Shown here piece by piece: positions 50,395 to 59,070 of a stretch of 64,000 nucleotides of DNA (position 1 is the stretch's first letter; every line of letters starts with the position of its first letter). The stretch is from NCBI GenBank assembly GCA_002336245.1, contig DDDG01000003.1, forward strand, positions 325,751 through 389,750, given 5' to 3'. Under the pieces are notes generated by a model. That model ran no database searches, had not been told where the DNA came from, and saw only the letters and a program-made list of their open reading frames with translations. A program made the translations under genes and the position numbers. Source of the stretch: Flavobacteriales bacterium UBA1986 (GTDB lineage Bacteria > Bacteroidota > Bacteroidia > Flavobacteriales_G > Salibacteraceae).

Positions 50395-51192
50395 ATGAAA
50401 AAGGGAGCCATAGGTATATTTGATTCGGGTATCGGTGGACTCACTGTTGCTCGGAGCATTCGAAAGTTGCTACCCAAGGAAGACCTCATCTACTTTGGAG
50501 ACACTGCCCACCTTCCATACGGCGACAAGTCAAAAACAGCCATTCAACGCTTTGGTCTTCGCATCTCTGATTGGCTTCTAGAAAATGATTGTAAAGCAAT
50601 TGTAATTGCCTGCAATACGGCATCTGCACATGCCTATCGAGCAATTCGAAAAAAACTCGACCCCTCCATTCCAGTCATCAATGTGATTGACCCCATGGCA
50701 GAAATTGTAGCCAAATCGGGACTGAAGAGCGTTGGGGTTATTGGAACGAAAGGCACCATCGGCTCTAGAGTATATGTACGGAAGATTCACAGCCTGAAAT
50801 CTGAGATTGACGTCGTTTCGAAAGCAACTCCCCTTCTTGCTCAAATGATTGAAGAGGGTTATTTCAACAATCAAATCTCGCGCACCATCATCAAATCATA
50901 CCTGGAAGGTAAGGCCATGGAAAAAGTGGAAGGAATTGTTCTTGGCTGCACGCACTATCCGCTCATCAAGCAAGAAATTCAGGAATTGACTGAAAAAGAA
51001 ATCAAAATCTTCGATTCATCTGAAGTGGTGGCACTTGCCGTTCAGAAGGCCTTGAAGGAAGGCTCTTTGCTGAACCCAAGTGGTGGAAGCCAGAAATTCT
51101 ACGTGAGCGATTACACGCACTCTTTTGAGCAAAGTGCAGAGATCTTCTTCAGAGAAGAAATCCATTTAGAGAAACGGGATATCTGGAGTTAA
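50395..51192 (+). CDS. murI: Glutamate racemase
   Basis: Supplies D-glutamate for peptidoglycan. ATG 50395 gives 265 residues starting MKKGAIGIFDSGIGGLTV; an earlier frame start at 50374 lies within the terminator. The two catalytic cysteines are in IACNTASAHAYR and GCTHYPLIKQEI. Other motifs are YFGDTAHLPYGDKSK and NVIDPMAEI. It is convergent with metF, four-base overlap. Confidence 0.96.
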   Translation: MKKGAIGIFDSGIGGLTVARSIRKLLPKEDLIYFGDTAHLPYGDKSKTAIQRFGLRISDWLLENDCKAIVIACNTASAHAYRAIRKKLDPSIPVINVIDPMAEIVAKSGLKSVGVIGTKGTIGSRVYVRKIHSLKSEIDVVSKATPLLAQMIEEGYFNNQISRTIIKSYLEGKAMEKVEGIVLGCTHYPLIKQEIQELTEKEIKIFDSSEVVALAVQKALKEGSLLNPSGGSQKFYVSDYTHSFEQSAEIFFREEIHLEKRDIWS

Positions 51193-52154
51193 AAGATCTT
51201 ACTCACAATCTCCTTTACGCTATCACTCTTGCCCATCGTGTAATAGTGAAGACAGGGAACCTTCGCAGCTTTAAGCTCCTGAGATTGCTTTAAACACCAA
51301 GCAGTGCCAATTTTACGAACTTGCTCATCGGTAGAACAATTTTCCAATTGATCCGACAATTCTTCCGGGAAAGACACCCCAAAAGTTTTTGGGATGAACT
51401 CAATGTGCCGAAGTGCAGTGATTGGCTTTAGCCCTGGAATAATGGGGCAATTGATTCCCATTGCTCTGCATTTATCGACGAATTCAAAGAACTTCTGGTT
51501 GTCGAAAAACATTTGAGTGACGATGTAGGCCGCTCCAGCATCAATTTTCTCCTTCAAGTGCTTGAGATCCGATTTCATACTCATCGCCTCTGCATGTTTT
51601 TCAGGATAACCAGCTACTCCAACGCAGAAATTTGTCTTCGATTTATTCTGCATGTCTTCATCTAAGTAACTGCCTTGGTTCATCTGCATCACTTGGTCAA
51701 CCAATCCAATGGCGTATTGATGTCCATCTTCATTCGGGACAAAGCGGGCCTCAGACTTAATGGGGTCTCCTCGAAGTGCCAAGATGTTGTTGATGCCCAG
51801 AAAGCTGAGGTCGATCAAGGCGTTTTCAGTTTCTTCCCGGCTGAATCCACCACAGGTTAAATGCGGTACTGTGATGATGCCGTATTTGTTCTTAATGGCA
51901 GCACAAATACCAACCGTTCCCGGGCGTTTTCGGATCGAAATCTTTTCAAGAAAACCCTTCTCCCTCTTCTTGTAAACGTACTCCTCGCGATGATAAGTCA
52001 CGTTGATGAAACTGGGTTTAAATTCCATCAAAGGGTCAATGCCAGAGTATAAAGCCTCAATGTCGGCACCCTTGAGAGGCGGCAGTATTTCAAACGAAAA
52101 CAAGGTTCCTTCTGCCTGCTCGATGGCTTCGATAACACTCTTATTCATACTCAA
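51189..52154 (-). CDS. metF: Methylenetetrahydrofolate reductase
   Basis: Reduces 5,10-methylene-THF to 5-methyl-THF for methionine synthesis, with FAD. The 321-residue TIM barrel has FSFEILPPLKGADIEAL (catalytic Glu region), INVTYHREE, VPHLTCGGFSREE, NILALRGDPIK, AGYPEKHAEA and TQMFFDNQKF. A start two codons later (ATG 52148) is equally possible. A TATATTTG box at 52209-52202 gives a leader of about 50 bases. It is convergent with murI. Confidence 0.95.
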   Translation of the reverse strand: MSMNKSVIEAIEQAEGTLFSFEILPPLKGADIEALYSGIDPLMEFKPSFINVTYHREEYVYKKREKGFLEKISIRKRPGTVGICAAIKNKYGIITVPHLTCGGFSREETENALIDLSFLGINNILALRGDPIKSEARFVPNEDGHQYAIGLVDQVMQMNQGSYLDEDMQNKSKTNFCVGVAGYPEKHAEAMSMKSDLKHLKEKIDAGAAYIVTQMFFDNQKFFEFVDKCRAMGINCPIIPGLKPITALRHIEFIPKTFGVSFPEELSDQLENCSTDEQVRKIGTAWCLKQSQELKAAKVPCLHYYTMGKSDSVKEIVSKIF

Positions 52155-52201
52155 TGATTTTCAACTTATCTTCTTTCTTTATCTCAGCGGGCGAAAGGCA
52201 G

Positions 52202-52209
52202 CAAATATA
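52202..52209 (-). promoter_or_regulatory. metF promoter -7 box (TATATTTG)
   Basis: On the minus strand TATATTTG is followed by CTGCC, close to the CAGCC extension seen elsewhere. It is 47 bases before the metF start and lies between the divergent metF and lepA genes. Confidence 0.5.
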
Positions 52210-52270
52210 GGGGCTGAGGCAGTTCGCTCGCAGATGCCTTTTGCTTATTTTCGCGCCTTCATTCAAGTAC

Positions 52271-54058
52271 ATGGAAAACATCCGAAACTTCTGCATCATA
52301 GCTCACATCGACCACGGTAAGAGCACCCTTGCGGACCGATTGCTTCAAACCACGGGTACGGTTTCGGATCGAGACCTCCAAGAGCAGACCTTGGATGACA
52401 TGGACATTGAGCGCGAGCGCGGCATCACAATAAAGAGTCACGCAATTCAAATGAACCATTCTGAAGGAGGAAAAGATTACGTTCTGAACCTCATCGACAC
52501 TCCTGGTCATGTTGATTTCTCTTATGAAGTATCCCGTTCCATTGCCGCATGTGAAGGAGCACTGCTCATCGTAGATGCCACCCAAGGAATTCAAGCTCAA
52601 ACCATATCGAACTTGTACTTGGCCATTGAAAACGATCTAGAAATCATTCCGGTTCTGAATAAAATGGACTTGCCTTCGGCAATGCCGGAAGAAGTAAAAG
52701 ACCAAATTGAGGAGCTCATTGGTTGCGATCGTGAAGATATTCTTGAAGCCAGTGGCAAGACAGGATATGGTGTAGACTCAGTTTTAACTGCCATCATCAA
52801 TCGTGTTCCTGCCCCTACAGGAGATAAAGATGCTCCTTTGAGAGCCATGATCTTCGACTCTGTCTTCAATCCATTTCGAGGAATCATTGCTTATTTCCGA
52901 ATTTTTAGTGGCTCCATTGCTAAAAACAATAAGGTCAAATTTATGAATACTGGGAAGGAATACATCGCCGATGAAATCGGTGTCCTTCGCATGAAACCTG
53001 AAAAACGCAACAGCCTCCATACCGGAGATGTTGGCTACATCATTTCTGGAATCAAACAGGCACGAGAAGTGAAAGTGGGCGATACCATTACACACCTCCA
53101 CCGACCAACTCCCCAAGCCATCCAAGGCTTTGAGGATGTAAAGCCCATGGTATTTGCAGGAATCTATCCCGTCGACACCGACGAATACGAAGAGCTTCGC
53201 GACAGTATGGAAAAACTCCAACTCAACGATGCTTCTTTAACCTTTGAGCCTGAGTCATCAGCGGCTCTTGGTTTCGGTTTTCGTTGTGGATTCTTAGGAA
53301 TGCTACATATGGAAATCATTCAGGAACGACTCGAACGTGAGTTCGATATGACTGTAATTACTACGGTTCCCAACGTTTCCTACAAGGCCTACACAAAAAA
53401 GACTGGTTTGATCGAGGTGCACAACCCATCTGACCTTCCAGAACCAACTCTGCTCGATTCTGTTGAGGAGCCCTACATCAATGCCCAAATCATTACCAAA
53501 AGCGATTTCATCGGTCAGGTGATGTCACTCTGTATTGAGAAACGTGGAGTTTTAAAAAATCAGGTTTACCTGACAACGAACCGTGTCGAAATCACCTTTG
53601 AGATGCCTCTGGCGGAAATCGTGTTTGACTTCTACGACAGATTAAAATCCGTTTCAAAAGGCTACGCTTCTTTCGACTATTCGCCCATTGGATACAAACA
53701 ATCGGATTTAGTGAAGATGGACATCCTGCTCAATGGAGACCAAGTGGATGCACTTTCGGCATTGATTCACAAAGACAACGCCTATTCCCTAGGAAAAAAG
53801 ATTTGTGAGAAACTGCGTCAATTGATTCCGCGTCAGCAGTTCGACATTGCGATTCAAGCCGCTCTTGGTGCCAAGATTATTTCACGAGAAACTGTGAAAG
53901 CTCTTCGAAAGGATGTTACTGCCAAGTGTTACGGTGGAGACATCAGTCGTAAGAGAAAGCTTCTTGAAAAGCAGAAAAAAGGAAAGAAAAAGATGCGCCA
54001 GATTGGGAATGTTGAAGTTCCACAATCGGCTTTCCTTGCAGTTCTTAAGCTAGATTGA
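52271..54058 (+). CDS. lepA: Translation elongation factor 4 (LepA)
   Basis: A ribosome-bound GTPase that back-translocates or aids 30S assembly. ATG 52271 gives 595 residues, the family length, and starts MENIRNFCIIAHIDHGKST; the 10 extra residues from 52241 are not conserved and overlap a possible -7 box (TATTTTCG, 52246). G motifs are AHIDHGKST (G1), ERGITIK (G2 region), DTPGHVDF (G3) and NKMDLPSA (G4). Later come LGFGFRCGFLGMLHMEI and the LepA-specific C-terminus with KDVTAKCYGGDISRKRKLLEKQKKGKKKMR. Confidence 0.97.
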   Translation: MENIRNFCIIAHIDHGKSTLADRLLQTTGTVSDRDLQEQTLDDMDIERERGITIKSHAIQMNHSEGGKDYVLNLIDTPGHVDFSYEVSRSIAACEGALLIVDATQGIQAQTISNLYLAIENDLEIIPVLNKMDLPSAMPEEVKDQIEELIGCDREDILEASGKTGYGVDSVLTAIINRVPAPTGDKDAPLRAMIFDSVFNPFRGIIAYFRIFSGSIAKNNKVKFMNTGKEYIADEIGVLRMKPEKRNSLHTGDVGYIISGIKQAREVKVGDTITHLHRPTPQAIQGFEDVKPMVFAGIYPVDTDEYEELRDSMEKLQLNDASLTFEPESSAALGFGFRCGFLGMLHMEIIQERLEREFDMTVITTVPNVSYKAYTKKTGLIEVHNPSDLPEPTLLDSVEEPYINAQIITKSDFIGQVMSLCIEKRGVLKNQVYLTTNRVEITFEMPLAEIVFDFYDRLKSVSKGYASFDYSPIGYKQSDLVKMDILLNGDQVDALSALIHKDNAYSLGKKICEKLRQLIPRQQFDIAIQAALGAKIISRETVKALRKDVTAKCYGGDISRKRKLLEKQKKGKKKMRQIGNVEVPQSAFLAVLKLD

Positions 54059-54075
54059 TCTTATATGAGCATGCC

Positions 54076-55212
54076 CTAAAACTTGATGTTCAGATCAAGT
54101 CTTGCTCTAGAGTTTCTCCCATTTGCAATCCCTTCCTTCATCAGTCGCTCGGTATAATAGATTCTGAGGGTCAAGTTAAACTTAGGGCCAAAGGTGTAAA
54201 TGATCCTACTTTCTATACCTCGAAAGTTTGAGATCTTAGAGCCTGTTGAACCGGTGCTCGAATAGTCCCATCGAGCCCAATCGTTTTGTGCGAAATAGTC
54301 CACAATCGAGTACTTCTCCAGATTGGCATAATACAGCCACAGAGCCCAATCACCTTTTGCTTTGGTCTTACCTAATTTGGCATTGATGACCCAGCCAAAA
54401 GTTTCGCCCTGCATGGACAAAGGAACCGAATCGTTCTTGCCATAATCGACGAAGTTGTTGTAAAGCTCAGCACCTATTTTAAGGGGAAGTTCGCTTTTAA
54501 AATTGTACTCCGCCGAGAGTTGGCCTATGGCGTAATCCAAAGTATAGCTACCATTCTGGTCTGGAATGTTGCCTAGTTTCCGAAAGTTGTAGAACGCGGG
54601 AGCGATTGTAAGCTTTGTGTCGGGAGACTTGAAGACAAGTTGAGCCCCATTGAAATAGGCGTCATCCCAAAACAACTTACCCGAGCTTCGAATGATGAAG
54701 TGCCCCAGATTGATTTGAAGCAGCTGAGAATTTGAGACTTTCTTGCGGACTTTCAAACTAATGGCTGCGCCGTCGGGGTATACGTTGTTGTTCCAAAAAA
54801 GCTCGTTTTGTTTCCAAAAAGGAAATGTGTTTTTTCCTAGCCAAAGTTTAATTCTTTCGTTCTCTGCTTTGAAAAATGCCTTCTCAAAACCAATTTGAAA
54901 AAGCGAAAACTCCCCGGTCCCCGATCCCAAGGTTAAGTGTGGCCCTTGCTGATCATCAAGAGCTCCTGATCTTAAACGAAATCCAAAGCTTGCCCATTCA
55001 TTGTACTGATAGTTTAAACCAAATCGATATCGAAACCGCAGACGGGAACGATCATCGTACTTCGCGCCGTCATCCTTCAAACCATTCCAATCCTGCTCAA
55101 TGCGAAATCGAAAGTCAGTGTCAAATTCAAACTTCGAGGAATCGCTCTGTGAAAGTAGAATCGTCGGCATCGCTGCCAGTAGAAATATCGCCAAGAATCT
55201 CGAAACCTTCAT
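54076..55212 (-). CDS. Porin-like outer-membrane beta-barrel protein
   Basis: ATG 55212 gives 378 residues with signal peptide MKVSRFLAIFLLAAMPTILLSQ; the earlier in-frame start at 55230 adds six residues. The mature part is strand-rich with many aromatic girdle residues (DFRFRIEQDWNG, YDDRSRLRFRYRFGLNYQYNEWASFGFRLRSG, LTLRIYYTERLM) and ends in LDLNIKF with the C-terminal Phe usual for outer-membrane barrels. It resembles the putative porins of Bacteroidota and Proteobacteria, but I cannot fix the family or substrate. It is divergent from recG. Confidence 0.75.
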   Translation of the reverse strand: MKVSRFLAIFLLAAMPTILLSQSDSSKFEFDTDFRFRIEQDWNGLKDDGAKYDDRSRLRFRYRFGLNYQYNEWASFGFRLRSGALDDQQGPHLTLGSGTGEFSLFQIGFEKAFFKAENERIKLWLGKNTFPFWKQNELFWNNNVYPDGAAISLKVRKKVSNSQLLQINLGHFIIRSSGKLFWDDAYFNGAQLVFKSPDTKLTIAPAFYNFRKLGNIPDQNGSYTLDYAIGQLSAEYNFKSELPLKIGAELYNNFVDYGKNDSVPLSMQGETFGWVINAKLGKTKAKGDWALWLYYANLEKYSIVDYFAQNDWARWDYSSTGSTGSKISNFRGIESRIIYTFGPKFNLTLRIYYTERLMKEGIANGRNSRARLDLNIKF

Positions 55213-55274
55213 TCGCAACAAAATAAACACTTAAAGTGCTGTAATTTCAATTTCCTGTGTGAGCCTTCCTTTGA

Positions 55275-55282
55275 TACTTTTG
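55275..55282 (+). promoter_or_regulatory. recG promoter -7 box (TACTTTTG)
   Basis: TACTTTTG ends six bases before GTG 55289. It lies within the first codons of the longer frame beginning at GTG 55259, so it supports the later start and a leaderless transcript. No good -33 was seen. Confidence 0.5.
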
Positions 55283-55288
55283 AGTGTA

Positions 55289-57388
55289 GTGAACTTGTTG
55301 GACACTTCTATAGAATTCCTGAAAGGCGTTGGCCCCAAGCGTGCTGATTTGCTGCGCTCTGAGCTCCAAATTTTTAGCTTCCGCGATTTACTCAACTATT
55401 TCCCCTTTCGTTACATCGATCGTTCACAGTTCTTGAAAATATCGGAAATCCACGACTTAGATCGTCTGATTCAAATTCGAGGAAGACTGCGTGGAATTGA
55501 ACGGGTTGGCAAGCAAAGGCAACAGAGACTCAAAGCGGAGTTTTACGACGACAGCGGAAGCATCGAATTGGTGTGGTTCAAAGGGATTCGTTTCATCGCA
55601 CCCAGCTTGAAACCGAATGTTGAATATGTGATTTTCGGAAAGCCGAATCTCTTTCAAAATCGCTTGTCTTTTGCGCATCCAGAACTTGATGTCGTCACAC
55701 CAGAATATTTAAAAAAGATCAGCGGCTGGCAGCCGGTGTATTCAACCACTGAGAAACTCAGCGGGAAAAGCCTAAACAGCCGAGGCATTGAAAAGCTTCT
55801 GAAAAATCTTTTGCCCCAGGTTCTCGAGCAAATTCCTGAAACTTTAAATCCGGAACTGCACCATCGTCTGAAATTGCTAACACGAGCAGCTGCCTATCGG
55901 CACATTCATTTTCCCAGCGATCAGGAACAACTGGAAAAGGCACGCTTCCGCATCAAATTCGAAGAACTCTTTTTCACTCAACTGAGATTGCAAAAAATCA
56001 ATCTTCAGCACAAACTTCAATACGAAGGTTTCGTGTTCACGAATGTGGGCGAACACTTCAATTCGTTTTATGCCAATCATCTTCCCTTCGAACTTACCGG
56101 AGCTCAAAAGCGCGTGATGAAAGAAATCCGTCGCGACTTGGGAAGTGGAAGTCATATGAATCGCCTTTTGCAAGGTGATGTGGGTTCAGGAAAAACGATC
56201 GTGGCTGTCCTTTGCATGCTTCTAGCCATCGACAATGGCTTTCAGGCCTGTATTATGGCTCCAACTGAAATCCTGGCTCAGCAACATTTTCAAAGCATCT
56301 CGGAACTGTTAGAGCCTATGGGACTTAAAGTTGGTATGCTCACCGGTAGCGTGAAAAAATCGGAACGCAAACCCATTCACGAAGACCTTCTTTCGGGTGC
56401 CCTGAAGATTGTTGTTGGCACGCACGCTTTGCTTGAAGACACAGTAAAATTCAAAAACCTTGGACTCGCCATCATCGACGAGCAACATCGCTTTGGAGTA
56501 GCTCAACGGGCAAAACTATGGTTGAAAAATCGCAACCCACCGCACGTATTGGTTATGACGGCCACACCAATTCCTCGCACCTTGGCAATGACCTTCTATG
56601 GAGATTTGGATACTTCCATCATCGACGAATTGCCTCCTGGAAGAAAGCCGATCAAAACAGTGCACTACTTTGAGAATTCTAGGCTTAAGCTGAATGGCTT
56701 CTTGAAAAAGGAGATTGAAAAAGGCCGACAGGTGTACATCGTTTACCCACTCATCGAGGAATCTGAGAAGCTGGACTACGCCGATTTGATGGCAGGATAT
56801 GAGGCCATCGACCGCGCTTTTCCTAAGCCCAAATATCAAGTGAGTGTGGTGCATGGACGCATGAAATCAGAAGATAAGGAGTTTGAAATGCAACGCTTCA
56901 TGAAAGCACAAACGGACATTATGGTTGCCACTACCGTCATTGAAGTTGGCGTAAACGTGCCCAACGCTTCGGTGATGGTCATTGAAAGTTCAGAGAAATT
57001 CGGACTCTCTCAACTGCACCAATTGCGAGGACGTGTGGGGCGAGGTGCGGAACAATCCTATTGCATTTTGATGTCGGGACACAAGTTGAGCAACGATGGA
57101 AAGACTCGCTTAAAAACCATGTGTTCTACCAACAATGGTTTTGAAATAGCTGAAGTAGATTTGGGATTGCGCGGCCCGGGAGACATTATGGGGACTCAGC
57201 AAAGCGGCCTGATGGACTTCAAACTGGCAAGCTTAACTGCCGATGGTGATTTGGTGAAGCTCTCTAGACACGAGGCTCAAGTCTTTCTAAGCGATGATCC
57301 GGAAATGGAAAAGCCCGAAAACAAAAGGGTTCAAATCCGATACAAACAACTTGAAAAGGAAAATCCCAATTGGGGACGCATCAGTTAA
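55289..57388 (+). CDS. recG: ATP-dependent DNA helicase RecG
   Basis: Remodels stalled forks and branched DNA. GTG 55289 gives 699 residues starting VNLLDTSIEFLKGVGPKRADLL, the normal family start; the longer frame from 55259 adds ten residues covering the promoter box. The N-terminal wedge/OB domain spans about residues 55-150. Helicase motifs are LLQGDVGSGKTIVA (Walker A), APTEILAQQH (Ia), IIDEQHRFGVAQR (II, DEQH) and MTATPIPRTLAMTFYGDLD (III). The C-terminal lobe has VVHGRMKSEDKE, TTVIEVGVNVPNA and QLRGRVGRG. Complete. Confidence 0.96.
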   Translation: MNLLDTSIEFLKGVGPKRADLLRSELQIFSFRDLLNYFPFRYIDRSQFLKISEIHDLDRLIQIRGRLRGIERVGKQRQQRLKAEFYDDSGSIELVWFKGIRFIAPSLKPNVEYVIFGKPNLFQNRLSFAHPELDVVTPEYLKKISGWQPVYSTTEKLSGKSLNSRGIEKLLKNLLPQVLEQIPETLNPELHHRLKLLTRAAAYRHIHFPSDQEQLEKARFRIKFEELFFTQLRLQKINLQHKLQYEGFVFTNVGEHFNSFYANHLPFELTGAQKRVMKEIRRDLGSGSHMNRLLQGDVGSGKTIVAVLCMLLAIDNGFQACIMAPTEILAQQHFQSISELLEPMGLKVGMLTGSVKKSERKPIHEDLLSGALKIVVGTHALLEDTVKFKNLGLAIIDEQHRFGVAQRAKLWLKNRNPPHVLVMTATPIPRTLAMTFYGDLDTSIIDELPPGRKPIKTVHYFENSRLKLNGFLKKEIEKGRQVYIVYPLIEESEKLDYADLMAGYEAIDRAFPKPKYQVSVVHGRMKSEDKEFEMQRFMKAQTDIMVATTVIEVGVNVPNASVMVIESSEKFGLSQLHQLRGRVGRGAEQSYCILMSGHKLSNDGKTRLKTMCSTNNGFEIAEVDLGLRGPGDIMGTQQSGLMDFKLASLTADGDLVKLSRHEAQVFLSDDPEMEKPENKRVQIRYKQLEKENPNWGRIS

Positions 57389-57391
57389 AAT

Positions 57392-58933
57392 CTACTCGGA
57401 AATCACCAAGCGCTCCTTGTAAGCTTTACCGATTTCGTCTGTCGCTTCAATAAAGTATACTCCTGCTGGAAGGTCCAAGCTAAAACGTTGCTTATCCTTT
57501 TGGGTGATTTCTCGTCGCCCTAGAACCTGCCCTTTTACATTCAGTATACTCAGCTGTAAAGACCCTTCGATGTCTTCAAATGCAAGCTCGAAGTCTCCTT
57601 GGTTTGGGTTTGGTGAAATTCTAAATTGTGTTTCCTCCTCAAGCTGATCGTAGACAGAAACCTTCACCGTGGTGTCTGCGCCAGGACCTTGATAAACACG
57701 AACGTAATCAATGACCATACTGCTCTCGGTGAAGTTTGGATCGATGTTCCCACCTACTCCACCCATGGCGATGTTCAACAAGATGAATTGAGGATCGTCG
57801 AATGGCCACGTATCTGGGTTCTTCACACTGGGGTTGTAGGTGTAATACAACTCACTGTCCACCAAGAATGAAATCTCATTTGGCGACCAATTCATGGAAT
57901 ACAAATGAAATTCGTTGCTTACGTCACTGGCTAGCATAGAGCCCGTGTTCACCGTTGCGCCCGATGAAGAACCAGTATGAAGCGACCCATGAATCACATT
58001 CGGGTTGTTTCCCCAATGCTCCATAATATCAATTTCTCCACAATATGGCCAGGGGTTCGTTGCAGGGTATTGACTGTTTCCAATACTGTTTCCCAGCATC
58101 CAAATAGCTGGCCAGGTCCCATCACCTTCAGGGAGCTTAGCTAGAACATCCACTCTACCGTATGTAAAGGAGAACATAGAATTCAAACGAGCAGAGGTGT
58201 AGTTCTTCACGTTTCCCTGAAAATCGTAGGTCTCCTTTTTTGCGGTGATGGTCAGCATTCCGTTCGCTGAAACGGCATTATCTGTTCGGTCGGTGTAATG
58301 CTGCACTTCGCCATTGAACCAGTTTCCATTTTGCGGCGGAACTGTTTCAGAAAACCAATTGTCTGGTTTCACCGGTCCGAAATAATCGAACTCATCTGCC
58401 CAAACCAATTGAGTATAAATCGTGTCTAAAGCTACCGAATCGGAAGAGCCGTTGTGAATGTCATCGAACAAGAAGGTGCCAGTCGATGCTGAGCCTCCAT
58501 CCACAAATAATGTCAATCGTCCATAATTACCAGCCGCCGCGGTGAAGTCGAAAGACAAGGAATTCCAACCCATGGAAGTCACGCTTTGACTGCGTTCTTC
58601 GTTTGGATTGCTTCCATTCTCCAATTTTAGCGTGACCGTATGCTGGTTGGCGTCAGGTGAATAAAACCTCATGATGTAATTCGGGTAAACATCAATGTCC
58701 ATGCTGGAATTCGGATCAATGAAACCGCCTTCCCAAGGATCTCCTCCTTGATTTCTAAACTCACCCACTTGATTGCTGGCGTCAAGGGGGTCTGTCGTTT
58801 TCGCAAAAGTCAAACCACCAAAGCCGGTGAAATTATCCAAGCTAGAATTGAAGTCAATGGGGAGTGTCTGCGCTCGAAGGTTTGCCATCGAAGCGAAGAA
58901 AAAAGCCGAAGCAACTAGAATGAATCGAATCAT
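57392..58933 (-). CDS. Secreted GH16 beta-glucanase (laminarinase-like) with T9SS type A sorting domain
   Basis: ATG 58933 gives 513 residues with signal peptide MIRFILVASAFFFASMANLRAQ; an ATG at 58945 lies inside the promoter box. Residues about 22-165 are a beta-sandwich, perhaps carbohydrate-binding (WEGGFIDPNSSMDIDVYPNY). The GH16 domain is about residues 175-425, with active site CGEIDIMEHWG (ExDxxE), upstream WFNGEVQHYTDR and GRVDVLAKLPEGDGTWPAIWMLG, and downstream FHLYSMNWSPNEISFLVD. The last 75 residues (FRISPNPNQGDFELAFE ... LPAGVYFIEATDE) are a T9SS type A sorting domain. The motif pattern favours beta-1,3-glucan (laminarin), an algal storage glucan. No SusCD pair or other glycosidase is nearby. 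Confidence 0.92.
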   Translation of the reverse strand: MIRFILVASAFFFASMANLRAQTLPIDFNSSLDNFTGFGGLTFAKTTDPLDASNQVGEFRNQGGDPWEGGFIDPNSSMDIDVYPNYIMRFYSPDANQHTVTLKLENGSNPNEERSQSVTSMGWNSLSFDFTAAAGNYGRLTLFVDGGSASTGTFLFDDIHNGSSDSVALDTIYTQLVWADEFDYFGPVKPDNWFSETVPPQNGNWFNGEVQHYTDRTDNAVSANGMLTITAKKETYDFQGNVKNYTSARLNSMFSFTYGRVDVLAKLPEGDGTWPAIWMLGNSIGNSQYPATNPWPYCGEIDIMEHWGNNPNVIHGSLHTGSSSGATVNTGSMLASDVSNEFHLYSMNWSPNEISFLVDSELYYTYNPSVKNPDTWPFDDPQFILLNIAMGGVGGNIDPNFTESSMVIDYVRVYQGPGADTTVKVSVYDQLEEETQFRISPNPNQGDFELAFEDIEGSLQLSILNVKGQVLGRREITQKDKQRFSLDLPAGVYFIEATDEIGKAYKERLVISE

Positions 58934-58938
58934 ATATT

Positions 58939-58946
58939 CAAACATA
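58939..58946 (-). promoter_or_regulatory. GH16 gene promoter -7 box (TATGTTTG)
   Basis: TATGTTTG on the minus strand ends five bases before ATG 58933. A TTG lies upstream at a 15-base spacing, slightly short. It rules out the ATG at 58945 and predicts a leaderless mRNA. Confidence 0.5.
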
Positions 58947-59032
58947 AGGAACTTATTGTACCAACTACCATAACTAAAACAAAAGCCCTATCGAGTGGTA
59001 TAAAAGCTCTTCTTCTGGAGCTAAAACTTCAC

Positions 59033-59063
59033 TTGCTGCAAACTGCCTTTAATTTTAGCTTTG
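59033..59063 (+). promoter_or_regulatory. pheT promoter (TTG-N20-TAGCTTTG, CAGCC extension)
   Basis: TTG (59033-59035), 20-base spacer, TAGCTTTG (59056-59063), then CAGCCTT and the ATG at 59071. Both elements and spacing fit the Bacteroidota consensus. Only seven bases separate the -7 box from the start codon, so the message should be leaderless or almost so. Confidence 0.65.
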
Positions 59064-59070
59064 CAGCCTT

